Assembly: GCA_002221725.1 (NCBI GenBank) | Contig: NJFT01000147.1 | Location: forward strand, 40,454 to 104,453 | Direction of reading: 5' to 3' | Origin: Scedosporium boydii | Lineage: Eukaryota; Ascomycota; Sordariomycetes; Microascales; Microascaceae | Length of the DNA: 64,000 nt | Part shown: positions 35,088-47,915 of the stretch, one piece after another | How positions within the stretch are numbered: the first letter of the stretch is position 1 | Layout of the letters: every line of letters begins with the position of its first letter | Made by a program: the position numbers and the translations under genes | The notes under the pieces: model-generated | The model's database searches: none | What the model was told of the DNA's origin: nothing | The model's input: the letters and a program-made list of their open reading frames with translations, nothing else

Positions 35088-35766
35088 ATGTCCTCATCCA
35101 GCAAACGCAACTCCATGTTGCCGCCTGTCGCGCAACATGGCCCAAAAGCCCCAGTGAAGCTCTCCTCGACCTTGACGATCGCCGACAGTGCCATCTTAGC
35201 CGGCACGCACTCCATAATAATCATGTCAGAGTCTGTGGTGCATCCCAGGTGCAGATTAGAGTCCATGGCTGGCAGTCTTCTCATCGGCAAGCGATGCATT
35301 ATCCACGAGCGAACACATATTGGCGCTATCCCTACGACGGGCGATGGGATGGGTGGCGGCGTCACGATTGGAGACTATGCGACCATAGAGGCTACATCTG
35401 TGATTGAGGCAGGTGGAACACAAATCGGAGAAGGCACTGTTGTTGGAATTGGGGCGCGGGTTGGCAGCGGCGCACGAATAGGCAAGGTGAGCTTCCCCCT
35501 ATGGTACCACTTACGCTTGGAGCTCCCCGAAAACCAATTCACCTTCTCTTGAGGCTGCCTGCTAATTACGATCATAGAACTGCACAATATCACCGAAAGT
35601 AGCCATTGCGCCGGGCGACTACATCCCCGATTTCACGGTAGTCCTGCCTAACAATATCAGGCGAATAGATCGACGAGAATTGGGAGATATGCGATATCGG
35701 GCCCAAGTAAGGCAGATTGAAGTTCTGCGACGACTGATACCCTCGAATCCTGCGAAGTTTCAATAG
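35088..35766 (+). CDS. Dynactin subunit 6 (p27)-like protein
   Basis: Pointed-end subunit of the dynactin complex, which links dynein to cargo and membranes. Two exons, 35088-35486 and 35578-35766, join in phase (GTGAGC...CATAG), giving 195 residues. The protein is a left-handed beta-helix of hexapeptide repeats, seen as AGTHSIIIMSESVVHPRC, GSLLIGKRCIIHERTHIG, GGVTIGDYATIEATSVIE and TQIGEGTVVGIGARVGSG, followed by ISPKVAIAPGDYIPDFTVV and a charged C-terminal helix. Gly/Ile periodicity and length fit DCTN6. DCTN5 (p25) is similar in fold but differs in length and ends. Confidence 0.85.
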
Positions 35767-37289
35767 AAAGATACCCTTGACCTGCCATGGCACTTGACCA
35801 CGCACCAAATAAGCACTTCATGCATTCCATAAGGCCAGTCCGAAGCCACGAGTGCCTTCATACACACACCGAAGATACGGGGAAGGCCTAGGAACTATTC
35901 GATGGGAAATACTTGGAGCCGGGTACACAGCATCCTGCGGAGCAAACGAACGTCACTTGTTCTCACCGCACGCCTGGCCTGTGGAGAGCCACCAAGCCAT
36001 CCTTGGCCATTCCGATGAGTCTGGTAAACGCTATTGGTGTTTGGATTTACCCCTCACAGAATCGATGCTCCCGTCACCATGGCGATACCAGAGGAGAGGA
36101 AGGATGTTCTGTGGAGATGATCAAATTGGTCTTTTTCCGCATCCATTGCCCCGGAGGTATTGGCGTATTAAGGAGTGCAGTTCCTTTATTTCCAACCAGG
36201 CTCTACTTGCTCATTTGACCCCTCTTCTCCGCCCTCAGGGTCCCGGAGAATAAGCTTCACCGCGATGTTCTCGAATCTCTGGCGAATACAGTATCTCCTC
36301 CGTTTAATTTACCAGACTGAATCTTGCGGTGCAGGCGAATATATCCCCGTTTTCTCTAGAGTTCCCTTTGGCCGTTTGGTTCTTTTCAGGAAATTCTGGA
36401 CTCGCCCCACTGCTCCTTGCATTGAATACTAAACATGGGGCGTGGGTGAGGTCCTCACTTAGCACATCTCGGGATATCCATTTGGATAAAGTCCGTTATT
36501 TACCCAGCCGTATGCATGCGCAGCCTGGAGAACGTGCAATGTTCCCAAATGACGAAGAAATCACCCATACCTCGTCCCCGACCCCGGATTCAGAGACGAG
36601 GGTGTGTCTCTCCGCACGGTAGTGCCGTGCCCTCAGTGTGTCTAGTCTTTATTAGGGAATGAGGCTCGGCGTCTCGCTTAGACTTATGCCGGTCCGTGTG
36701 GGGTATTCTCTCTCACACTTCGTCCGGTTCCCAGTGTTGAAGGGAACCACTCCGTCGCGTTGCCACTTTGAGGGCCTCTTGCTATTACTATGCATGGACA
36801 AGATAGGGATAAACGATTTGGAGGATGTCGAGTGTGGAGAACACGCGCTGCCTCCCTCCATGCACACAATTATAATCCTTACGATTATACCAGGGAACCT
36901 GGTTCGTTTCGTCCGGCTGAAATCCCATCGCCAATTCCATCCTGACATTTTGCCTCCCGGAGAATAAAGTTGAAGCGAAATATCGATATTGCTATGTGCA
37001 AGGCCAAGGCTCCAGGATAAATGCCCCTGGCTGCATCGGGAGAAAGGAAGGGGGATGGATTACTTCGTCTCTTCGCAAGTTGGAGATGGCAAAGGATAAT
37101 ATATTTCGACCATCTTGCGAGTAGTTAGTCTATAGCATTAGGGATGTCACAGTCGACATCGACAAGACTACTTAAAGTCAAGTGGGCACCCAACCTATGT
37201 TCGTAGAGGAAGGGTGGCTTGAAATTACTCGTCTCATGCAGTGACACTCTTTGATATCCCATTGTCCTATCGCGAAAGATCCGTTCAAA
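35767..37289. other. Intergenic region upstream of the CE5 esterase
   Basis: 1.5 kb without a convincing gene. CCCGGAGAATAA occurs at about 36242 and again at about 36955, but the flanks do not align well. GTATAGCATTAGG and TATAATATATTT (about 37096-37110) are AT-rich promoter-like words. CCGGAG matches the loose CreA consensus but is not specific. Confidence 0.45.
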
Positions 37290-38137
37290 ATGGTCTCGTT
37301 CACTGCTGCCATTCTCTTCGCCGCTGGCGCTCTTGCCACCCCTCTCGAGCACGAAGCTCGTCAGGCGAGCTGCCCTCCAATCCATGTCTTCGGTGCCCGA
37401 GAGACGACCGCTCCTGCCGGCATGGGTACTGCAGGCCCTATTGTCCAAGCCATCGTCCAGGCACACCCCGGTGCCACGTCTGAGGCCATCAACTACCCGG
37501 CCTGCGGTGGCCAAGGCCAATGTGGCGGCATTCAGTACGGTGACTCTGTCAAGGCCGGCACCGCGGCGGTCGCGAAAGCTGTGAATGCTTTCAATGAGAA
37601 GTGTCCCGAGACTCAGATTGTGCTCATCGGTTACTCTCAGGTAAGTAGACCTATCAAGGTGGCGATCCAAACAAGATGCTAAACAATCTTTTCTTGTCTT
37701 GCTAATCCTATCACGTACATAGGGAGGTCAAATCTTCGACAACGCCTTCTGCGGTGGAGGTGACACCCATTCGGGGATTTCTGATACCGCAATACCCATC
37801 TCGGAGGCAGCTCAAAAGATGGTCAAGGCCGCCATCTTCTGTGGTGACCCGCGACACATCGCCGGTCTTGCCTACGCTGTCGGCACTTGCCAGGCTTCTG
37901 GGGTAAGAAAAGATTCTGTATCATTTTGGAGAGCCCTTGAAGTCAGATGCTAATTCTCTTATCTAGTTCGCCCCACGACCTAATGGCTTCGAGTGCCCTT
38001 ACGAGGACAGGGTCCAGCTGTACTGCGACGCCACGGATCCATACTGCTGCAACGGAAACGACGCCAACAGCCACCAACAATACGGAAATAAGTACCGGGC
38101 TCAAATCATGGAGTTTGTCAATGCCAGGCTCACATAA
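37290..38137 (+). CDS. Acetylxylan esterase, CE5 (cutinase superfamily)
   Basis: Secreted serine esterase that removes acetyl groups from xylan; the closest remembered match is Penicillium AXE II. Three exons, 37290-37640, 37723-37902 and 37967-38137, join in phase, giving 233 residues. A signal peptide (about 1-17, MVSFTAAILFAAGALAT) is followed by a short pro-region and the mature start SCPPIHVFGARETTAP. The catalytic Ser is in GYSQGGQIFD (Ser about 116, split just before an intron), the Asp in DPYCCNG and the His in NSHQQYG. Paired cysteines (YPACGGQGQCGG, FCGGGD, CCNG) match the CE5 disulfides. There is no cellulose-binding domain. The start is the ATG that gives the signal peptide; a further in-frame ATG-like codon upstream (37251) adds a non-hydrophobic leader. 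Confidence 0.94.
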
Positions 38138-39751
38138 ACCGAGGAATTTAGGAGCTGCAGAAATTACCTTTTGTATATATAAAAGAAAAAGAACCCGTGT
38201 GAATGAAAGGACCGATTCCTGTCAACCTCGTGGGTCTCACTGGGTTGTCTGTCCATCGCTCTTTTAGAGCCCACTTGAACAGGCTGGTTTGGTGGCTTCC
38301 AATGGACTGTATAAGACTGGCAGACGCGCATTGCTTTTATATTGGCCCCAACAAGTCCGCGGATCGGTTTTTGAACCCCATTGTAGATTGTTTGGGGGAG
38401 TGGCCATCCATGCGACCCTCGTCGTAGCTATTACTTACAAACGCACCAGGGTTTCTAGGCGGAGGACCTCGGACGTTTGGTTGATAAGACGCAATCCCAT
38501 CTCTGATTCTTGTTCGGTGCGTCATAGTACCCGCAACCCTTCCGAATACTTTGCTACTGGATTTCCTTTGAAGTGCCATCTGTGAGCCTCTCGGGCTTCC
38601 CGGACGGCATGAATGCAAACAAAGCTACCTGCATACACCGAGGACCTCCTCCGAACCGACCCCGGTATTTCTTCGCTCCAGATATCTGAATGGTCCGGCT
38701 CTGCCAAACTCTTTAGTTTTCCCTCGAAGATGGGAATGCAATACTTCGGAGTCGACGCAGACCTCAATACTCTTCTGCTCTTGCAGCACTTTCTGGTTGC
38801 CGGAGCTGACCATCTTCTACCAAGTCTCGTATAAGGTGTCACATTGCGAAGGATTCGCCATCTGTGGCCGCCTTGCGTCCTTCAATGTCGCCACTGATGA
38901 AGATGAGGACGTGGACAGCTTCTGCCTTTTTTTGTCCCTCCTCAAAAAAGAGAAGGTGGACGATTTTGTCATCTGTGGAGGTACTTGTACTCTGCATTAC
39001 AAGCTGGGGTAGCTCCTGCGTTAAGAAAGTAAAGGCGCACGTGCTACAATTATGTAAGGATATGGTACAGGTACTTACTTATTCAGCCCGCTCCACCTGC
39101 GGAGAGACCTGGAGGGAGCTGGGGATTGCTCAGCATTTCCTTCCTTGACCAGTCTTGGCCAGGGCTGAAGCACGAAAAACAGGGACCCCGAATCGTATTA
39201 CGAAGTAGACGGGATTCTATGCAAAGAATCTGGGTGCTGAGGCTTCCATCATTTAGTTGTTTCGTTTGTCCTGGAGCGTTGTATTCAAACGTTATTTGCT
39301 TCCTGCCGGCATTTATACATTGATAGCACCTTCTCCGGGGACCAACAAGCTAATAGCACCAACCGCCAGACTAAACCATCACCTCGATAATCCAGCTCCC
39401 ATCACAGCTTGGTCCCTCTACCTTCGCCTTGAACCACCCTGGAACTCCGCTTTCCTGCTTCCAACCTTCTATTTCTGCACCAAGAACACGAGTGACGCTC
39501 TATTTTTAACTACGACAGTGCCATCAAAAGGCAATCATCGATCCCGTCTCCTCTCATCGGTCCTCTCGGCGGAGCTTGTCAGCCGCGTCAGATGACGATT
39601 GCCTGGTTGGTCGCCTTCTCCTGACGACACTAGTAGAATCGACATCGCGCCGATCAGCTCTTCGCCGCGCCTGTCCTCTTCCCATAACTTTCCTACCCAC
39701 CTCCTCTGTCGCCAACCGTCTGCTTCGTATTTCCATCAAAATTCAAATGCC
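38138..39751. other. Intergenic region upstream of BLM10
   Basis: 1.6 kb without a supported gene. 39320-39750 is CT-rich and probably the promoter and leader of BLM10. It ends in a short upstream open frame starting at 39747 (separate entry). Confidence 0.5.
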
Positions 39752-39800
39752 ATGGACGATACGTCGACATCCCATCGGCCCAATTCGGCAGCCATGTTAG
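39747..39800 (+). promoter_or_regulatory. Upstream ATG overlapping the BLM10 start
   Basis: An ATG at 39747 lies five bases before the BLM10 ATG (39752) in another frame and opens a 17-codon reading frame that stops at 39800, inside the BLM10 coding region. The context AAATGCC is weaker than the main GCCATGG, so leaky scanning to the main start is likely. An effect on translation is inferred. Confidence 0.4.
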
Positions 39801-42800
39801 AAGCTGCGAGCCATGCCCAACTTCTGGTTCCCAAGGTCACCGTCGTAGAGACCATCTCGCGATCGACCTCGCCCGGCATTCCGAACAATAAGCGGCCTAG
39901 CGAAGACGAGAAGAAGCGATACCGGCCGCGCACCTTCAGCTACTTCGACCACCTGCCCTTCGCAGTCGAGGACCAATCCCATCGTGACGTCGCCCTTGCC
40001 GGGATCCTTAAGCAGCTTTTCATCGCCGTCAAGGCCGAAGATTTCTCCCCAGGCGCGCTTCACTGGACCCGCGAGCTTCAAGCATGGCTGAACTTAAAGT
40101 TTGAGATGACGCGGGAGCTCCGCGCTACCCTGGCTCGTCTCTACTACCATATGTCTCTAGCGCCGGGCCTCGACACGGTCACATCAGATCGATTTGCGAG
40201 GATGCTGGTTTCTCTAACCAGGTAATGTCAAGCGGCCTGTCCCTCTCCCTAACGTTGTGCTATTGAATCGGCAGCTTTGCCCTTTGGCCACGGCTAAGCC
40301 ACTTTTTCGATACTGATTGTGCCTTCTTAACAGAAAATACCATTACCTGAAACCTGTCGAAGACCTCGTGCTCGATTGGCGGCCGCTTTGGCGTGAGATC
40401 AAAGCTCTGGTACTACCAGGAGAGGTGCCAACCCATCAAAGCAGCCGTCGCAAGTCGCAAAAACAGCTATGGAAGCTCCTTGTCCATGCCCAATTCTACT
40501 TCGAGCCCCGGGAACGCCGACAGATCCTCGACGAGATCCTGCCATACTTCAGCACCTCTGATATATCGAATGCCTTCATCGTCATCGGGGCGTTGGGTGC
40601 CCTTTTGCCGACAACTCCTGGCCCTGACGATGCCCTCGACTGCGAGCCTGAGCACTTTTTCCCAACCCTCTTCCACTTGTGGTCGCTCATCTCAAGATCG
40701 AAGCTTACCGATATCTTCATGATCGACCTGTTCTCCCGCTTCGCCCGCGAGTACCTGCCCTGTACGACTTCGGACTACACGGAATACGGTATATTCACGC
40801 GCGACCAATCCGACTTGATATTCACGGCGATTTTGCGGCTGACTGATATCCCGGTTGGCCAGTCGGGATCGCCTTACTCTTCTCTCGATCTTTCGAGTGG
40901 GTTGGGAATATATCTCGAGAAAGACAAAAAGAAATACCCCATCACATACATGATTGCCCGATGGATTGTGTACTCCTTGTCCCCCTTGTGCCTGGAGAAG
41001 GAGAACTCCGTCTTGTCAAGTCTTGAAGGACTGATCCAATCAGTGGATACGTTTTTCCACCCTTCCAATCAGGGTTCCTGGCACGTTTTCCTGGGCCAGC
41101 TCACCGTCTATCTTACGGATATCTTTGTCTCGCGCTGGAATCGCGAGGCTAGCGGAGAGTTGGAGTGCCCTCCGGAGCGCAAGATCAACGAGGCCTTGAA
41201 GAGGCGCTTTGTACTCTGCCTAAGGGACGTGACCTTTATGGGCATTTATTCGAAGAGCATGCGAGTGGCTAGCTACTACTATGCGACACTCCAAGGACTC
41301 GCCTTCTTGGAGCCCGATCTCGTGCTCCCCGGCGCGTTACAGCGTTTCTACCCTAGTTTGCAAGGCCTTGTTGAAGTTCACCGAACGACGTCCAGTCTCA
41401 ATGGACTTCAGATGATTGCCAATACCATGTCCAAGCAAAAGGGATATCGCTGCCATATTACCGCGCTCCTTGGACTAGCACTCCCGGGAATTGATGCGAA
41501 CGACCTCTCAAAAACTATTTACTCGCTCAATTTCATCCAGAGCGTAGCCTATAGTATCCCCATTGTCTCGCTTGCTACCGAGGATCAGCAGGTCCATGAT
41601 ACCAGCATCGCGATGCAATGGGTGCAGAGTGAGATGGACCGTATGGAGCGGGAGGGGCCCGATGTCAAGATTGACTACAAGAATGAACTATCCGACGAGG
41701 ACGAGGCAAATATCCTGCGTTCTTCGACGGCAGGTTTCGGGGAGTTCGTCATGGCCCTCCTCGGGAAGGTCTTTACTTTGTTAGAGAACCTGCCCGATTC
41801 GTCGCAGCGAGGTGCTACTCAGGAAGACAATGTCATCAACGCTCTTCCAGCGGCTCTTGCGCCGTTGTTTGCGTCGCTGTCTCCGGAGCTCTACGATATG
41901 GCCCTCGAAAAGCTTGCCACTTTCGTTTCGTCGCATGTTGTACATCAGGCCCGGGATGCCATGGCGTGGATTCTGAATGCGTTTTGCCGCGTTGACCCTC
42001 AAAAGACGCTCAAAATATTCATCCCTATGCTGATTGTCAATATCCGCAACGAGATCGATTACAATCACGCCGCATCGGATCGCAGCAGCGGCACGGAATA
42101 TCTCCCCAGGGATCGGGCACTCGTGTGGCATGTGAGCATGCTTGGCATGGTTGTCGTTCATGTCGGTGCAGAGGTCCTGAACTACCAGGATGAGCTCTTC
42201 TCGATTGCGCAGTATATGCAGGAAAAGTGCCGTGGTCTGCCGACAATCCACATCTCAAATTTCATCCATCACCTCCTTCTAAACCTGACTCACACCTACC
42301 CGATCGACCATAGCCTCTACGAGCCGGAGGCTATTGAGAAAGGACTTGATGTCGACGCCTGGGGCCGCCTTACTCCCCCTTCAGAGCTGAGCATCAAGTG
42401 GCACGTGCCATCTCCCGAGGAGATTCAGTTCGCGGTGAAATTGTTCGATGCGCAGACCAAGTCCGCGTCCGACAAGTTGGAGCTCCTTATGGGCGACGAC
42501 CCTCCAGTCAAGCGGGCTGGCAAGAACAAGGAATGGTCGGATGAGGTTGGGAGGCTGCTCGGTCGAATTCGACTCGCTATTTCCGGCATATCTACCCTCT
42601 TCGACCCCAAGAAAGCGTCTGGACATGCTGGTAAGAACGGTACTCGTCAGGCCCCGGAGATCGACGACGATGGCGATCTGAACATGGGCGACGACGACAA
42701 CGAGGAGGACGACCCGCTTGCCGAAGTCGCAGATGATGAAGAGATGCGTCCACAGTTCCGATACGAAGCTGGCTATTTCCTTAAGCCTGATGACCCTGCA

Positions 42801-45800
42801 TACATTCGCATTCACGAACTCCGTGAGGAAATCGGCCATCTCCTATCGAGGATTCACCGTTTCCTTTCCACTAACGCGGAAGATGAGGTTGCCTGTTTCC
42901 AATCCTTGTACTACGTCTACAAGGTCTGGATCACCGATGTTGGTCTTGAGCGGTCTGCTCGTTCCCTTGACCGCCATCTTCGGCTTTACAAGGCGGACAT
43001 CTCCGCGTTCAAGATTAACGGCCTGCGAAAGCAATATCCTCGGCCCCTGTTGATCAAGCGAGCCGCCGCATACTACATGTTACGGCTGAAGCACAACGCC
43101 ACTACCCGGCATAAGAGTGATCTGGACAAGCAACTGCTCTTGGATCTTGCCGAATCATGCATTTCGCCTTACGCGGATGTTCGCCGGACTGCGCAGAGCG
43201 CGCAAGATTCTTCACTAAGGGCCCTCATAGGTGGACGGCCTATCGTCATCCCAGTTATTCTTGAAGGTCTACGGACCGCGATCGAGGACAACGACCATGA
43301 CCGAATTAAGGGTTCTCTCTACACCCTCTTCTTCACCACTCTTACGAAGACAGTGAGCCGCGATTGGAGGTTTGCCCCCGATGCTCTGCGGCTGTACATA
43401 GAGACCGCTGGAATCGATAAGCCTTCGATCCAGCACCTAGGGACAACCGCCCTCTATGCGTTGATTGAATTTGGCAAGCCGATCGAAAGAGTCGTTCTGC
43501 TAGACCAAGACCTCGTTAATACCATCAAGCCGGAAGATGACTGCTCGACGGCGATTCGTTCGCGACACGCATTTATTGTGCAAAGGAGAAGTCGCGTGGA
43601 AAGTAAGAAAGCTGCGCTTGGTCTCGAGCTTACCCAGAAGGCAAGCGTTGCCCATTGGAAGGTAGCATCGAGATGTGCCATCTTTGCCAATAATCTTTGT
43701 CTTAGATTTGACACTATCGCGCCGTCTGAATTTGTCGAGCTTGTCTCGCTAGGGGCCAATGATCAGCACCCGACTCTTCGTTCTCATTATCTCCAGGCCT
43801 TTACCTCAATCTTCCAAGCGATTGATATGAGGGCGGCCTACGATCATGATTACCACAATTACCTTACCGAAAAGCAAGACGACGTGAATCGGCTAGAAAT
43901 CGAGGTCTCCAAGGGCGATGCCGAGTTTACGAGGAACTTCCTTGATTCCTTCGCAGATCCCGATATCGACCATGCTGAGTACATGGTTGATGCGGACCAT
44001 CCTGGCTGGCTCGTTTGGGGCAAGAAGTTCATCGCCTTCCGTGCCAAGCCGCAGCCATTCCTAGCCTATGATGAACTTGAATCGGGGGTGAGAAAGCAGA
44101 TCGGCGATTTGATTACCAAAGAGTGGCTGGCCAAGGCCTTCGAATACATGAAGCAGGAGCCCAGGGAGTCCTCAGACAGGATACGGATGACAAACATCTA
44201 CATGCTCATGCACGTCTTCGATCTCATGTACTACGGACAGACGAAGATTACACTCGACGACGTGGTTGCGCTTGTAGAGGACGTGTATGGCGATGGAACC
44301 GACCGTAACCAGCACCGTGCCACTGCGGAGATTTTTGGCGCTCTGTTGACGGGCTCTAGCGACGATCCACTAGAGATGCGCAAGCCCGTATGGGACTATG
44401 CGGCACCAAAGCTCCTCAAAATTCTATCAGAAGAGTTGACGCCAGAGAATCAAGGGTACTGGACCAACTGCCTTCACTTGATTGTCGACTCCAAAGATCC
44501 GCGACGAACGTCCCAGATTCAAGAAGTGCTGAGCGCCTTCCGCTTAGATATGAGCTCAAACGCGGCCTTCAAAGAGGGTTCCAAGATCCAGCTACTTGAA
44601 TACGTCATCACAGATGCGGGTTGGCATTATCGACATGAGAAGCCTCTGCTAGAGGACTTCCTCGCGCATATTGACCACCCCTACAAGACGGTCCGTGAGG
44701 CCATGGGACGAGTTATTGCAACGATCTATCGTACTCGGTACCACGAATCATTCGAGAACGTCACCGCTCTTCTAGAGGCAAACAGGGCCGAGTCTTCTAT
44801 TGGGATTCGCCCGTACAAGCCGAGCGAGGAGTTCTCGGCCGTTATGAACGATGTGTTTACGAGACTTGAGCAGTGGAGGCAGGAGCGCACGCCTGGTCAG
44901 CAAACGCCTAGCCCGTACACGTCCGGCTCCAAGACCGTGCTCACCTGGTTCGACTGTGCGCTTTCGAGCCAAGAATGTACTGAACTCCTGCCCTTCTTCC
45001 ACACGAACATGATCGAAGCACTTCTACACATGATGGACGTGAAGGAGGATGTGGAACTCATGAGACTTGCATACTATGTCTATCGGTTAATGCCCAACAT
45101 TCCCTTCCAGCGAGGCGAAGACGGCCCGTTCATTGAGGCCCTCATCCGCGTCGGCAAGACCTCGAGCAGCTGGCACCAGCGCCTCCGATCCCTCGTGAAC
45201 CTCCAAGTCATCTACTTCCGGCGGATCTTCCTCATGACGAAGGAATACCGCGATATGATGTTCGACGCCGTAAGCGACATGCTCGAGGACGCGCAGCTCG
45301 AGGTACGGACGTGCGCCTCGGCAACCCTGGCGGGCATGATCCGCTGCTCTCCGATCCCCATCCGCGAGCCGGCCATCGAGGCCCTCAAGCAGCGCTTCGC
45401 GCGGCAGCTTCAGCTCAACCCGATGCCCAAGAAAAAGCTGCCCGGCACGGAGACACCCGTCAACGTGCAGAAGCAGGTCGTCCGGCGGCACGCGGCCGTG
45501 CTCGGCCTAGGCGCGCTTATCGAGGCGTTTCCTTATGCTACACCGCCACCGAAGTGGATGCCGGAGGTCCTTGCTACTTTGGCGAATCGGGCTGCGAATG
45601 ACCCCGGGGTGGTGGGGAAGGCGACGAAGAGTATTCTTTCGGAGTTCAAGAAGACGAGACAGGATAGTTGGACAGTGGATCAGAGAGTAAGTTGTTAGAG
45701 TCTTGTACTTTGTCTATTTTGACTCTTCGTGGTCCTGAGCTAACACTTTTTTCAACAGTACTTTACCCCTGAGCAATTAGAAGATTTGGAAGGTGTTCTT

Positions 45801-45821
45801 TGGAAGAGCTACTTCGCCTAA
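39752..45821 (+). CDS. blm10: Proteasome activator BLM10/PA200
   Basis: Large HEAT-repeat protein that caps the 20S proteasome. Three exons, 39752-40221, 40334-45686 and 45759-45821, join in phase, giving 1961 residues, normal for filamentous fungi. The N-terminal part has RTFSYFDHLPFAVEDQSHRD and the next exon KYHYLKPVEDLVLDWRPLW, typical of the family. An acidic stretch (about residues 920-945, DDNEEDDPLAEVADDEEM) interrupts the helical repeats. The C-terminal region has MIRCSPIPIREPAIEALKQR and, in the last exon, YFTPEQLEDLEGVLWKSYFA. The C-terminus ends Tyr-Phe-Ala, whereas yeast and human proteins end Tyr-Tyr-Ala (HbYX motif). The intron phases and length make the model firm. Confidence 0.95.
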
Positions 45822-47915
45822 GTTAGTAGGACTTTCCAACCCGGATATAAACGCACAGCGCAAAAGCAACGACGGCCAATATATCTTAGCAGGAAGTGCA
45901 TTTTAGAGTTTTATGGAGCTCACGGGGTCCGCAGCGAGGCGTGTTGACTGACGCCTGTGTACTATCTGTATGTTTTTATTCGATAGACAGGATCGGGGCT
46001 ATTTCGGCAGGAGATGGAGATGAGCGGGGCATTGAGGGCTTTTGTGCATAGCTTTTTGATTGTTTGAATCTGCTTGTGGCAAGCAGGGTTTCCTGTTTTC
46101 ATCAATTCTACGGCAGGCTCAGGATTTGTGCAATGCTGATGTAGATTCGTAGCTGTAAGGTGTCCCCATCTATCAACTTCCCGAGATCTTACCAGACTCG
46201 GCGTCCCTGGCATGGGAGGTCATAGCCGCTATCAATGTAAGCCTGACTAGATTCTCAAGCTGTCGAGGAGGCGGATGTTTTTCCTCAAGTGGCTACCTGT
46301 GCTTCCTCATCGTTCAACAGTGGAAGAGGCGTTCGGCCCCGTTCCGGCGCATCCTCGCCGACGAGACTGCTTAGGCCAAATCCGCGCGGGGGTTATTGCG
46401 ATGGGGCCTTTGCCGCATGAGATTAGAGATGTAGACGGTCAATTTATATATATATATATGTAAACATCTCGAAGACCACCAGAGCTCTGATGGGATGACC
46501 TTACAAGCTAGCCCTTCCCTCAGATAAAGAGCCACCATGAAGGGTCATGATTTAGACCTCGCAGGTCATTAGTCCTTCGCTCTTTCTCCGTGAAATACAA
46601 TCGATGACGTGTAAAGTACTTCGTAGTGCAGACTTCACATGCCTGGTCCCATGGGGAAGGAACCGCCTCGCCGTTAAGCGTCACGCTAATGCTAGCTTGC
46701 GTCAATCAAAACTCGCGACTGCCGCTAATGTTTGCGGCGTGGTGTCGCCTATTAGTATTATGTACCCGTTGATGTAGTGTACAATTGCAGAAGTTGCCCG
46801 GAGACGTAGCTTCGGGTTTCTGGAAGGAATGTTGGAAATTTCCCGAAAAGGTCAGCAGCGGTCACTAACACCAGCAGCGGCAGGAGCTCCCGCATCCCAA
46901 ACTCGGTCGCGAATCTCATCGAACGACTTGAACAGCTTCAGCTTCGCTCAACCCCTCAAAACTAAACTCCAAACAGCTTCCCTCCATTCATTCGCCTGCC
47001 TTTCGTAGTTTCCATTTCCTCTTCCTATTTCTCTAAATTTATTCCATTCCATTACAATCGTATTTTGTCTCTCTTGCATTTTAGGCCTCTTTCTGCCGTC
47101 CGTCCCGGCTCATTATTTCCCGCCACACGAAGCAGCCTTTCTTTGGGCGCTTAAGCTGTGCTCCTCAACTTCCCGCAAGCACATCGTAACGTCTGATCAG
47201 AGGCAAGCAGAGTACACATACACCATCCACTACGACATTGCCGGTGCTCAACGCTGTACTCTACCTTGAATCAACTCTCTCATTTCCCAGCCTCCCTACC
47301 CTCCATCAGCTCGTCTTTTCCCCTTTCTCCCCTCCAGCTTATAGATCCCCATCATCCTATGCTCCTTTTCCCCTCATACCGCCGAAGAGACAGACACACG
47401 AGCCCATCCGCCCTTCCTCCCTTCCCCTCTTATTTTTTATCTCTCCTTCTCCCCGCTTCCCGAGCCCTTCTCTGCCCATCCTACCTTGTGTAAATAGCTC
47501 AACTGGCAATTCTGTCGATTAACTCTTTTTATCAATCAAATCTTTTTTCTCCGTTTGTCTATTTCGCGACTGTTGAAAGTGATAAAAGAGTATTTCTGCG
47601 CCACCCAGGCCCGCTTCTCAATCGTGGGTATCTTTTCCGCTGGTGTGTTGCGACGCATTCACTTCCATGAGCGCCTGAACCCTCTTGACTCGATCGCCCT
47701 GCATTCCCTCATCACTCACTGAGCTCAAATCCAACGTCTCCATCGCCGTCATTGCCTCCTTGCCTAGGATTTATCAGCTCGTCCTAGCGCAAAGTCCCTC
47801 CATCACCCACGCCCTTCTACGCCATCACCTACCCGTCGGTGAACTAACACTCTATTCGCGGCCCAAAAGAACATCTCAATCTAGGTCTCAAAGAAACCCT
47901 ACATCCTCTTTCAAA
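45822..47915. other. Intergenic region; long CT-rich upstream tract of the small basic gene
   Basis: 2.1 kb. 46445-46459 is a (TA)n microsatellite. From about 46900 to 47915 the plus strand is strongly pyrimidine-rich (TTCCCCTTTCTCCCCTCC and similar), the kind of leader seen before highly expressed fungal genes. It could hold an untranslated 5' exon or intron of the next gene. No protein-coding gene is supported. Confidence 0.5.

Noticed and set aside
36239..36967. Possible dispersed repeat (CCCGGAGAATAA twice)
   Set aside because: Similarity is limited to about 12 bases and the flanks do not align.
39599..39751. In-frame upstream extension of BLM10
   Set aside because: No ATG of good context and low-complexity composition. 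The ATG at 39752 has a strong GCCATGG context.
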